This document shows, one piece after another, positions 8,266 to 15,647 of a stretch of 64,000 nt of DNA. The notes beneath the pieces are model-generated. The model ran no database searches. It worked only from the letters and a program-made list of their open reading frames with translations, and had not been told where the DNA came from. The position numbers and the translations under genes are program-made. The first letter of the stretch is position 1. The number at the start of each line of letters is the position of its first letter. Source of the DNA: JBNAGF01 sp049801055 (GTDB lineage: Bacteria; Pseudomonadota; Alphaproteobacteria; Rhodobacterales; Rhodobacteraceae); assembly GCF_049801055.1 (NCBI RefSeq), contig NZ_JBNAGF010000002.1, positions 248,001 through 312,000 of the forward strand, written 5' to 3'.

Positions 8266-8754
8266 TCAGTGAACCTGATCCAACCAACTGTCGAAGTCCG
8301 GCACTTGCGCCGGGCTGGTCGTGTTGGCGGTTGGCGTAGGTGCAGCCGGTCGGGTACGTTCCTGTCCTTTGGCTGGTTGATCTTTACTGCGGACACCGAG
8401 GTCGCGAAGCAGTTGCTGCAACTGCCGGGCCAGATCGAATTGCAAGGTGTGGATCGGGTTGCGGGTCTGGATGCCGTTCTGTGCCGTGACGACTGGCGGA
8501 ACCATCATCATCACGACGCGATTGTCGATCATCCGTTGCTGAACGAACGCAGCCTCTACCATCATCGCCAAATCGCCAGCCGTCCAACGTTCCGGGGCGC
8601 TGCGCCAGAGGTCATCGTAGAATGCGCGACCGTGTTTGTTCAAAGCAGACGCTCCGGGAATGTCGGGCGCTGATGTGGCTGACAGATCGGCGGCCTGAGC
8701 GTCCCGGACCTGTTGATGCGTGCTGTCTGAAGCTGCTTTTCTACCACGGGCCAT
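8266..8754 (-). CDS. Phage terminase small subunit, P27-like
   Basis: 162 residues. The start MARGRKAASDSTHQQVRDAQ resembles the basic opening of P27-type small terminases. The core A-L-N-K-H-G-R-A-F-Y-D-D-L-W-R-S-A, then W-T-A-G-D-L-A-M-M-V-E-A-A-F-V-Q-Q-R, and H-T-L-Q-F-D-L-A-R-Q-L-Q-Q-L-L-R-D-L-G matches the helical DNA-recognition and oligomerisation layout of the family. The tail is proline-rich. AGAGGA stands 12 bases before the ATG at 8754; an ATG at 8784 directly abuts a hairpin and looks less likely. No large subunit is encoded in the element, so it would have to direct a helper phage motor to the element's DNA. Confidence 0.75.
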   Translation of the reverse strand: MARGRKAASDSTHQQVRDAQAADLSATSAPDIPGASALNKHGRAFYDDLWRSAPERWTAGDLAMMVEAAFVQQRMIDNRVVMMMVPPVVTAQNGIQTRNPIHTLQFDLARQLQQLLRDLGVRSKDQPAKGQERTRPAAPTPTANTTSPAQVPDFDSWLDQVH

Positions 8755-8784
8755 GAGTTCGAACGATCCTCTGTAATTCGACAT

Positions 8785-8809
8785 AAACACGCAAGAATCG
8801 TGCGTGTTT
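8785..8809. promoter_or_regulatory. 9-bp hairpin at the terS leader
   Basis: AAACACGCA and TGCGTGTTT form a perfect 9-bp stem with a 7-base loop. On the plus strand a fourth T follows. It lies right before the upstream ATG of terS, so it could be a terminator for anything entering from the right, or an operator for the virion genes. Confidence 0.5.
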
Positions 8810-9258
8810 TAACGGTTCCACGCTTGGATTATGTGGCGGTTGCGGTCCGGTTGCAAGAATTGTCGACAGTGCCGGGAAATCGAACTCAGGTTACAAAAAG
8901 CATCCCGTGCGCGGTGATGGGTTTCATCCGCCAGACCGAACCCCCCGGCCCCCGAAACAATATAGGGCCGCATCCATAGAGGTCCGGGCTGGTCGCAGGT
9001 CACACGTTGCTGGTGATGCGTAACACGTTGATCGTTGCTGGTGCCGTGCCACCACCCAACCCGTGCGCCCGGTGACTGGCAGTAACGCGACAAAGCTGGT
9101 GCGATCACACGTCGCTGAAACTCACACACAAACGCAACGTGGTCAGATGGCGAGCATATATCGGCAAGCTATACGAACCAGCCTCAGCCGCTACGGGGCG
9201 CTAGGGGCCGGGGCGATTGTTCAAAAAAGTCGTTTGACGGGGGGTATATGTCCAGACT
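8810..9258. other. Gene-poor stretch upstream of terS
   Basis: No convincing gene. A 106-codon frame on the minus strand (8809-9129) has weak codon bias and no recognised motif. The stretch contains an imperfect tandem block (ACACGTTGCTGGTGATGCGT then ACACGTTGATCGTTGCTGGT around 9000-9045). It may contain the packaging (cos or pac) site that small terminases recognise, since such sites usually lie next to terS; that is an inference. Confidence 0.5.
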
Positions 9259-9476
9259 CGTGAGACAGTGAGACAAAGTGACTTAACTGCATGTAATCAT
9301 TAAGGAATAAGTGTCTCAAACGGGTTGCGACAAATGGGTTTTGTCTCAAACGGTTTTGCGACAAACCGTTTTGTCTCAGATCCATTTGAGACAAACCCTC
9401 TTTGTCTCAGGTGCTTTGAGACACTTATTCGCAAGCAATATCATGAGGTTAAGTCACTTTGTCTCACTGTCTCACG
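9259..9476. repeat. Nested inverted-repeat array of GTCTCA hexamers, candidate replication origin
   Basis: The outer arms (9259-9287 and 9448-9476) are a perfect 29-bp inverted repeat. The second arms (9306-9320 and 9415-9429) are a perfect 15-bp inverted repeat (AATAAGTGTCTCAAA). Between them are further near-palindromes (GGGTTTTGTCTCAAA against TTTGAGACAAACCC) and two GCGACAAA variants. The hexamer TGAGAC or GTCTCA occurs about ten times in 218 bp. The right arm includes the stop codon of the primase-helicase gene. The array looks like an iteron-type origin for that protein. A transcription terminator or operator array is possible for parts of it. Confidence 0.8.
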
Positions 9477-12450
9477 CTTTCGGGGATACACCCCTTGTCC
9501 AAACGACTTTTTCAATTTCTTCCCGGTCCGGGAAGATCGTGCCAGTGTTGCCGCTCATGACTTCGGCACCCGATGTCGTAACTATATATTGTTTCTTGTT
9601 ATCATTCGGGTGTTCCAGATAACCAGCGTTGACGGTGTTCGCAGCGTGCCGGGCGAACGTATCCTTCGAATACCCAAGCGCATCGGCCAGATCCCGGATC
9701 GATCCAGACAGACAGGTTTGTTTCTTCATGTCCTCGCCTATAATGACTTTCATATACCGGGGAAGCCGCGACGGGTCTCTGATCTCATAGCCGTTAGCAC
9801 CGGGAACCACGGCACCAGCGGTCGGAACATATCCACCCGCCCGTTCGATCCCGGCAGCCATCACGTCGCCGATCTTCTGAAGAAGAGCTCTAGCATTGTC
9901 GCTTGGTGCCTTTTCATGTCCCTCGCTGATACTCTGGCCAATGCAGTCGACGGCAACCTGATAGTCATCAAGCGTGGCGATGATGCGTCCCCTGTCCGTT
10001 GTGTCTCGGTGCAGACGGTGGATCAGGGCGCTGGCCCGGATGATGTCGATCAGTGTCCTGATGTCCCGACGGACGCGGACCGCCTTGGTCGGCAGCAATT
10101 CCGCGATCTCGGTCGCAAAGGGCACCACCACCTTATGGGCTCCGGTGCGCAGCCATTGCCCGAATGCGTGCCAATCCTCGACGTTGATCTCTTCGTCATC
10201 GTCCATCGCGGCACGGGCTGCGATGTTGGCAACAATGTCCCTCGAATGCTGTTCTGTTTCGTCCAACCAGATCGACATCATCCGGGTTTCGATTTCATCA
10301 TCCAGATGAGCCCGTGTCGTGGTTGTGATCAGGCCGGTCGGTCCGGGCTGTTCAATCACGCGGGTGTAATGGGCGCCGCTGTCTGGATCTCTTTCCGTCA
10401 CCATGTGGATCAGGTGACCTTCGGACAGCAGAACCCGCAACATTTCCGCGATCTCGTTTTTCTCGCCATTGTCCCGGACCAGTGCTTCGCCCTCTTCCAG
10501 AAAGATGAACGCATTCGCCAGAGATCCATGCGGCAGGTAGATCAAAGCTTTCGACGACATCGAAGAGATCGTGAAGACATAACCTTCCGGCCAGAGACCG
10601 ATCACCGCCTTGGTCGTGAAACTCTTTCCCGCGCTCGACTGGCCCCGGTTGATCAGGTTTATCGGTTTGTCGGTCGTGGCGGTTGCAATGGTCAGGAACG
10701 TGGCGTTTGCGACCCGGCGTTCTCCGACCACGCCGCGACGGGTCAGGATGGCATCCAGTTGACCAAGCGGATCATCGGCAATGTGACGGCAAGCCGTCAG
10801 GAGTTCCGCAGCCTGCCGTGCCTCTTCCAGATCCGCATCATGGGGTTCCGCGACCTCGCCACCGGACATCGGCACCAGAACGGGCAACTCCGCTTCCCAT
10901 GCTTCGACGGCTGCCGTCAGCATCGGTCGACCGTCCCTCTTTCCGACACCGGAGAACGATTTGACAGCGTGGTTCAGGTGCTGTTCCAGAGTGTCAGACC
11001 GGGTGCCAGCATACTTTACCAGGTGCTGCGCCCATTCGGGCAACGCCGCAATATGTCCCTCTATCCAGTGGCAAAGCTGTTTCGGTTCGGCAGCGATCCG
11101 ACGCCCATCTACAACCAGACCGACACCGGGGATGACATTGCCGATTACCTTGCCGTCCAGATAGTCGAAGACCGTTTGGGTTTCCTCGACGGGCTCGATC
11201 AGGGACCATTGCAGGGCGACAGTCGTATCGACGGCTTGCCGGGCGGTTTCCGTCTGTTCCGCGATCCATTGTTCCGTCGATTGCAGATCGACATTTGCGA
11301 GGTCGGACCTCAACCGATAAAGCGCCCCGCCATGGGCGAAGCTGTGGATCTGGGGCAAGCTTTGGCTGGCGTAGATCTTGGCAACACCGGCACTTCCATA
11401 GTCCGGTTCAATCGGATCTCGGCACGCCTTGCCGTGATACTGTTCCGGCGCGGACAGGATTTGTCCGACCGTCACGATCTCGCCGGTGGAAAGTGTGATT
11501 TGATGATGCGGACCAAGGTCGCCCCCGAAAGATGCCATCACCGAAGCACGGGCCTCGACGGGCTCGACACCCGTGGCAATGAGCGTTGCGATCCGCTGAT
11601 CGGCATACTCGCCCCGGACACGCTCGATCTCGGGCATCATGTCCAGCTTTGCCTTTGCGATGGCCTGTTCATAGGCCAGCGTTTCGGCTTCGGTCAGATC
11701 CGGGATGGCGGTCCGGCTGTCGAGCATTTCGGCGCCGGGGCGCAACAGGAAGATCTTGTCCTGATGGATGCCTTCGTCCAGATGCGCCCGGATAAAGATC
11801 GGCTGCGATGGCTTGGCCAGCGCAACATCCACAAGGGAACGGTCGAGGAAAGTGCCGTTCTTTGACAACTTGTGACGGGCGTTCCCGGTCAGAACCATCC
11901 GTTTATGAAGCGCGGTCACCGCACGGGGAATGTCGGTCGCATCGATCACATGCAGAGCCGTATGGGCTCCGGTGTCGCCAGTCAGGCCGGTGATGCGTGA
12001 TGACGATGAAGACGTGTGAAGCATGGCTTGCGAGGTCAGGCCGGGCGCAGCGGCAATCAGGGCCGCGTGTATGGTGTTGAAGTCGCCGATGCCGTCACTG
12101 TCGATCACCAAGAGCCCCGGTCCCTGATGATGGGGGAGATCGGCATTTGTCCGGGTGATGATGACGCGACCCGTCTCGGGACATGTCCCTTCACCACTGG
12201 CCAGAAGCCGGGTCGCCATGCCCGACTCGTATGCTTCCGCGTCCTGATGGGGGGCGATGCCGCTTGTCAGATACGTGGTCGACGGCGCATCCCGAAGCCA
12301 TGCTTCCAGATCGGCCAAGGTCGCAAATGATAGTGTCCGGTAATGCGCCCTAGTGAACGATCCGACGATTTCGGATGATCCGTCTTTGGCGAAGTGTTTG
12401 CCCGGCGCCTTTGTGGCCGTGTGATCATGCGTGAACGATCCGATGAACAA
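9472..12450 (-). CDS. AEP-type primase fused to AAA+ helicase
   Basis: 992 residues from a TTG at 12450 preceded by GAGG. The N-terminal part has the archaeo-eukaryotic primase pattern: L-L-V-I-D-S-D-G at 113-120 (metal-binding D-x-D), the T-S-S-S-S-S segment at 146-151, and G-A-H-T-A-L-H-V-I at 161-169. It continues with the F-L-D-R-S-L-V-D stretch typical of plasmid and phage members, and S-F-A-H-G-G at about 370. The C-terminal part has a Walker A (G-Q-S-S-A-G-K-S, 603-610), a Walker B (F-I-F-L-E-E, about 648-653), a polar sensor-1 segment (L-I-T-T-T-T-R) and an E-T-R-M arginine region, then a winged-helix-like end. It should unwind and prime element DNA. The adjacent repeat array is its likely target. 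Confidence 0.85.
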   Translation of the reverse strand: MFIGSFTHDHTATKAPGKHFAKDGSSEIVGSFTRAHYRTLSFATLADLEAWLRDAPSTTYLTSGIAPHQDAEAYESGMATRLLASGEGTCPETGRVIITRTNADLPHHQGPGLLVIDSDGIGDFNTIHAALIAAAPGLTSQAMLHTSSSSSRITGLTGDTGAHTALHVIDATDIPRAVTALHKRMVLTGNARHKLSKNGTFLDRSLVDVALAKPSQPIFIRAHLDEGIHQDKIFLLRPGAEMLDSRTAIPDLTEAETLAYEQAIAKAKLDMMPEIERVRGEYADQRIATLIATGVEPVEARASVMASFGGDLGPHHQITLSTGEIVTVGQILSAPEQYHGKACRDPIEPDYGSAGVAKIYASQSLPQIHSFAHGGALYRLRSDLANVDLQSTEQWIAEQTETARQAVDTTVALQWSLIEPVEETQTVFDYLDGKVIGNVIPGVGLVVDGRRIAAEPKQLCHWIEGHIAALPEWAQHLVKYAGTRSDTLEQHLNHAVKSFSGVGKRDGRPMLTAAVEAWEAELPVLVPMSGGEVAEPHDADLEEARQAAELLTACRHIADDPLGQLDAILTRRGVVGERRVANATFLTIATATTDKPINLINRGQSSAGKSFTTKAVIGLWPEGYVFTISSMSSKALIYLPHGSLANAFIFLEEGEALVRDNGEKNEIAEMLRVLLSEGHLIHMVTERDPDSGAHYTRVIEQPGPTGLITTTTRAHLDDEIETRMMSIWLDETEQHSRDIVANIAARAAMDDDEEINVEDWHAFGQWLRTGAHKVVVPFATEIAELLPTKAVRVRRDIRTLIDIIRASALIHRLHRDTTDRGRIIATLDDYQVAVDCIGQSISEGHEKAPSDNARALLQKIGDVMAAGIERAGGYVPTAGAVVPGANGYEIRDPSRLPRYMKVIIGEDMKKQTCLSGSIRDLADALGYSKDTFARHAANTVNAGYLEHPNDNKKQYIVTTSGAEVMSGNTGTIFPDREEIEKVVWTRGVSPKA

Positions 12451-12505
12451 TGTCGTGCCTCATTAGTAAGGGGGGCAGCACCATCGGCACCGCGCCCCGT
12501 GTGTT

Positions 12506-13786
12506 TCAAACTTCGTATTTCTTCCGGGCGACCAGTTTTTCGGTCTGGGTCAGCCAGTCATCTGCCGGGTCGAGTAGTGGCGACCTCGACGGCAAGCCGA
12601 CAAGTTTCGGCTCGGGCAGGACCAGAGGGTCCAGATCAAACCCGGTCGGATCGATTGCAGTCAGGCGGCGGATCTCATCCAAAGCGGCCTGAGCTTCGGG
12701 GAGTTTCTCCGCAATGGCATCCCGGATCGATTGCATTTGATCGGGTCCGATCTGGTCGGCAAGCCGTTCGGTTTGAGTTACCTCATATCGACCAACCGCC
12801 TCGATGATCCGATCCTTCAGCCCCGCATCCCAATAGGGCGCGATGGCGTCCCGGAGTATCTTCCGCAGTTCGCGTGGGCGCAGCGTGGCCAGAGCGTCGA
12901 TCTCGGTCTGTTGGCGCCCTGTTGCAGCCGTCCATTTGGCGGCGCGTTTGTCCGTTGCCTTGATGGGCGTCGAGGGGAGATCCAGCGCCTCGCATTGCTC
13001 GAAAGTCAGCGCAACATCATGGACCGTTACCGGTTGGGTCAGGTGTCCGAGATCCGCCATCGCCTGCAATTTCCGGGCGACGTTCTTCGGCATCGAGAAC
13101 CCGGACGGATCGAAGTCGGACAGGTAGAACAGCACGGCAGGCCGCCCACATTGCTCGATCATCTGGACCATTTGCCAGATCATCGTGTCCGACATCTCCC
13201 CGGTCGGCAGGAAGATCCCGGCGTTGCATTCGGTCGCCACCGGATCGATCACGGGCTCAAGACTGGTTTTCTCCCCGGCGATGATCAGCGTGTAAGGTTG
13301 GGCTTGCCACCAGAACCCGGCATCCCCGGATTTTTCCGTGTAGACCACGACACGCGGTTCGAGATCATCGGCGTCCGGGATCTCGACTTCGGGCATGGCC
13401 TCGATCTGGATGTCGAAGCCAAGGGGCACCCGGATAACCGGGGGCGAGTTCCGTTCATCGACAATGGAGTCGAAGGAAACGGCGCCCAACCAACGGGCGT
13501 TTACAAGCGCATTTCCCGACAACCATTCCCAATCGGCTTCGGTGTTAAGGTACGGCTTGCCGTTCGGTTTGATCGGCTGGACCGTGACCAGAACGTAATG
13601 CAGACCGCGCGGGTGAATTGCCGTCTGCGTCACATGTTGGGCCATCACGTCCGCGACCCATTGCGCGTCTCTTCGGTTGGCAGTCGTATCGCGCCGATAC
13701 GGGTCGCGCTTGGATGACATGGCCGTTACAGATTCCAGATCCCGCCCGGCATGGGCTTTCAGGATCTCTTTCAGGCTGGTATTCAT
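12506..13786 (-). CDS. Topoisomerase VI A / Spo11-like TOPRIM protein
   Basis: 426 residues; GGAG stands six bases before the ATG. An N-terminal winged-helix-like part contains H-P-R-G-L-H-Y-V-L-V at 58-67, which sits where Spo11/TopoVI-A proteins have their catalytic tyrosine. The TOPRIM domain has the conserved glutamate in A-G-E-K-T-S-L-E (170-177) and the D-x-D pair in S-D-F-D-P-S-G (223-229). The following W-x-A-A-T-G-x-x-Q-T-E-I-D-A-L-A and L-R-x-I-L-R-D-A-I-x-P-Y-W-D segments are also typical of this branch. No B (GHKL ATPase) subunit is nearby, so it resembles the stand-alone Mini-A type found on mobile elements. It probably acts with the primase-helicase 55 bp downstream in element replication. 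Confidence 0.75.
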   Translation of the reverse strand: MNTSLKEILKAHAGRDLESVTAMSSKRDPYRRDTTANRRDAQWVADVMAQHVTQTAIHPRGLHYVLVTVQPIKPNGKPYLNTEADWEWLSGNALVNARWLGAVSFDSIVDERNSPPVIRVPLGFDIQIEAMPEVEIPDADDLEPRVVVYTEKSGDAGFWWQAQPYTLIIAGEKTSLEPVIDPVATECNAGIFLPTGEMSDTMIWQMVQMIEQCGRPAVLFYLSDFDPSGFSMPKNVARKLQAMADLGHLTQPVTVHDVALTFEQCEALDLPSTPIKATDKRAAKWTAATGRQQTEIDALATLRPRELRKILRDAIAPYWDAGLKDRIIEAVGRYEVTQTERLADQIGPDQMQSIRDAIAEKLPEAQAALDEIRRLTAIDPTGFDLDPLVLPEPKLVGLPSRSPLLDPADDWLTQTEKLVARKKYEV

Positions 13787-13906
13787 GGATTACTCCGATT
13801 GCAGGGCCGACACGCTCGGTGCAACGTGATGAACGTGTCGGTCATTTTGGGGTGAGAGGGGCGGCTTAGGTCGCCCCTTTGCCTTGGCCGCTACCAAGTG
13901 GTGCGG

Positions 13907-14164
13907 TCAGTTGGGGACAGACCCGGCCATCGCTGGCCAATGCTGACTAGGTTCAACGATCCCGCGCATGATCAGGTCGGACTTGAACTGATCCGGGATG
14001 CGAACGCTCTCGGTATTGGTCAGAGCCTCCAAGGCAATCCGGGATGCTGTTCTGATCAGGTCCAGATCGGGGTCTTCCAGATGCGCTTCGTCAGCCGCCA
14101 TGTCGAAGAAATTGACGGCCAGCGTCGTGCGGACCTCCGGGTTGTGAAGCGAAAAGAACATCAT
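13907..14164 (-). CDS. Small hypothetical protein (86 aa or slightly less)
   Basis: Starts at 14164 (MMFFSLHNPEVRTTLAVNFF) by ATGA overlap with the upstream gene. It is acidic in the middle (D-M-A-A-D-E-A-H-L-E-D-P-D-L-D-L) and helical at the end. Unrecognised. It belongs to the early, replication-side operon that begins with the HTH gene at 14899. Confidence 0.5.
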   Translation of the reverse strand: MMFFSLHNPEVRTTLAVNFFDMAADEAHLEDPDLDLIRTASRIALEALTNTESVRIPDQFKSDLIMRGIVEPSQHWPAMAGSVPN

Positions 14165-14448
14165 GCCGCATCCCCACCGGTCAGCGGGTGCCCGTATTCG
14201 TCCAGAAGAAAACCCCAATGGGCCACAGTGTTCCGGTATCGGTCGGGTATCTCGACTTGGACGACATCAGCTTGCGCTTCGACCGCGCCAACGCAGTCAG
14301 CGATGATTTTGGCAGCCGTAAAGGCCCGACGGGCGCATTCACTGCCGTTGTCGGGTTCCATTGGCATACCGCAAATATCATCGGCATCGCGTAGGAAATG
14401 CCCGGCCAAGGCCCAAGCGGTGCGGGTGTTAAGGGTCAGCCGGATCAT
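14161..14448 (-). CDS. Small hypothetical protein (95 aa)
   Basis: 95 residues (MIRLTLNTRTAWALAGHFLR...). It contains three cysteines and a C-terminal W-G-F-L-L-D-E-Y-G-H-P-L-T-G-G. The start overlaps the previous stop by ATGA. No family recognised. Confidence 0.5.
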   Translation of the reverse strand: MIRLTLNTRTAWALAGHFLRDADDICGMPMEPDNGSECARRAFTAAKIIADCVGAVEAQADVVQVEIPDRYRNTVAHWGFLLDEYGHPLTGGDAA

Positions 14449-14720
14449 GCCGCGTCCTCCTGATCGATACCTTCCGTGATGTCGGCCAATGCGCTGTGCA
14501 GCGTTTCCATTTCCAGCGGCAGGGCCACCAGTCCGTTGTCGAAGCGGTAGTATCCGGTCAGCCTGTGCAAAATCTCGACGGCATCCATTCCGCCATACAA
14601 GGCTTCGCTGGCCAGATCGGCGGCGCGTTCAAGATCCTTGCGGTCTCCGGTCTCTTCCGCTTTTCGGGCCGCAGCCAAGGCGGGGTGTTCGGGGGGGTAA
14701 ATACCAGGTGGAAGCATCAT
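14445..14720 (-). CDS. Small hypothetical protein (91 aa)
   Basis: The start is placed at 14720 (MMLPPGIYPPEHPALAAARK) because it overlaps the stop of the HTH gene and because the longer frame to 14849 reads antisense-like through that gene. The protein is mostly helical with an acidic end (I-T-E-G-I-D-Q-E-D). Unrecognised. Confidence 0.5.
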   Translation of the reverse strand: MMLPPGIYPPEHPALAAARKAEETGDRKDLERAADLASEALYGGMDAVEILHRLTGYYRFDNGLVALPLEMETLHSALADITEGIDQEDAA

Positions 14721-14899
14721 GCCGCTTCGCCCCCGCCGCCGATCAGACCCTCGACGGAATCCGAAAAGATCCGGATGTTGCGGTCCGAGAGTTTCGTTCC
14801 GTCCAGAACACCTTCGTGAAACATCACCCGGACCTTGCTTTCCGAACACCTCAGTGTTTGCGCCGTCTCACGAACGGTCAGTAGTTTTCGTTCTTGCAT
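14717..14899 (-). CDS. Excisionase-like MerR-type HTH protein
   Basis: 60 residues: L-L-T-V-R-E-T-A-Q-T-L-R-C-S-E-S-K-V-R-V-M-F-H-E-G-V-L is the compact winged-helix pattern of excisionases and helix_turn_helix_17 proteins. GGAGG precedes the ATG. It is the first gene of the leftward operon and is divergent from the integrase side, the normal place for a recombination directionality factor or early regulator. Confidence 0.7.
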   Translation of the reverse strand: MQERKLLTVRETAQTLRCSESKVRVMFHEGVLDGTKLSDRNIRIFSDSVEGLIGGGGEAA

Positions 14900-14970
14900 C
14901 GTTCAAACCTCCTTTGTCTGGATGCGATGCAAACACTTTGAATGGCATTATAACGATTGCAAGATACTTC

Positions 14971-15018
14971 TTGTGTTCCTAACGCTTTTAATCGCTATAA
15001 TCGCTACAAGCGTTAGGA
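14971..15018 (+). promoter_or_regulatory. Candidate promoter inside an inverted-repeat operator
   Basis: A perfect 11-bp inverted repeat, TCCTAACGCTT (14977-14987) and AAGCGTTAGGA (15008-15018), encloses a TATAAT at 14996-15001. A TTGTGT stands 19 bp upstream of that box, rather far for a -35. The right arm ends seven bases before the ATG at 15025 and would also supply its Shine-Dalgarno (TTAGGAGA). The layout suggests an autoregulated rightward promoter. The left-arm sequence recurs at 15478. Confidence 0.6.
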
Positions 15019-15024
15019 GACCAA

Positions 15025-15483
15025 ATGAGCCACCCGTATAAAGAGTGGGCTGAAGCCCTGATCAGTAGTGACAAGTCACCGGCACGCAAACGGGCGAGGT
15101 TTGCGATTCTGGCCGAACCGGTCGTTCCATACCCGGATACATGGGCAACGGTCCGCCTTGCCCTCGATGATGCTCATCTGGATGACAGCACCATCATGCG
15201 GGTCATGGGCGCCTGCAAGCGCATAGTCGACGGGGATCTTGACGGCTTGCCGACCGAATTTCCCGATCTCCTGAAGACGGTCTGGACGGGCAAGGGATGG
15301 ACGATAGAGGCAACCAAGCCCGTCGGTCAGGTTCTGGTCGATGGCGTGCAGTCCGTCCGTCTCGGGCTCCCCCCGCGCCGCTGCGATCAATGCAATGGCC
15401 TGTTTGCGCCTCAACGAAAAGACAACGTGCATTGCAGTCCAGCTTGCCGGGTAAATGCCGCCAGTCGGAAAGCACGCTCCTAA
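15025..15483 (+). CDS. Hypothetical protein with C-terminal zinc-finger-like motif
   Basis: 152 residues. The N-terminal two thirds are helical and carry no known motif. The end has C-x-x-C-x(14)-C-x(3)-C (CDQCNGLFAPQRKDNVHC), a treble-clef or zinc-ribbon type pattern. The ATG is preceded by TTAGGAG. It is transcribed toward the integrase from an operator-like inverted repeat, so it may be the repressor or regulator of the element; this is inference from position only. Confidence 0.65.
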   Translation: MSHPYKEWAEALISSDKSPARKRARFAILAEPVVPYPDTWATVRLALDDAHLDDSTIMRVMGACKRIVDGDLDGLPTEFPDLLKTVWTGKGWTIEATKPVGQVLVDGVQSVRLGLPPRRCDQCNGLFAPQRKDNVHCSPACRVNAASRKARS

Positions 15484-15647
15484 CGCTTTTAACGCTTGTA
15501 AAGAGATTGCATCTAGCCATATAGAGAATGTAAGCGGATTCAGGCCGCCAACACGCTCTTTGACATCGTTGTTCCAATCGCACGCTTAGAGGCATTGCAC
15601 CGCCTCGATGATGGCAGAAATCTTTAACTGCAATTGGAGTAGTCAAA

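Noticed and set aside
8809..9129. A 106-codon minus-strand frame upstream of terS
   Set aside because: Weak codon bias, no motif, no ribosome site, and it ends at a hairpin; kept only as part of the gene-free stretch.
9325..11865. An 846-codon plus-strand open frame opposite the primase-helicase gene
   Set aside because: It is antisense to a protein with clear primase and helicase motifs; long mirror frames are common in GC-rich DNA.
12731..13717. A 328-codon plus-strand frame opposite the TopoVI-A-like gene
   Set aside because: Mirror frame of a gene with intact TOPRIM motifs; no ribosome site or motif of its own.
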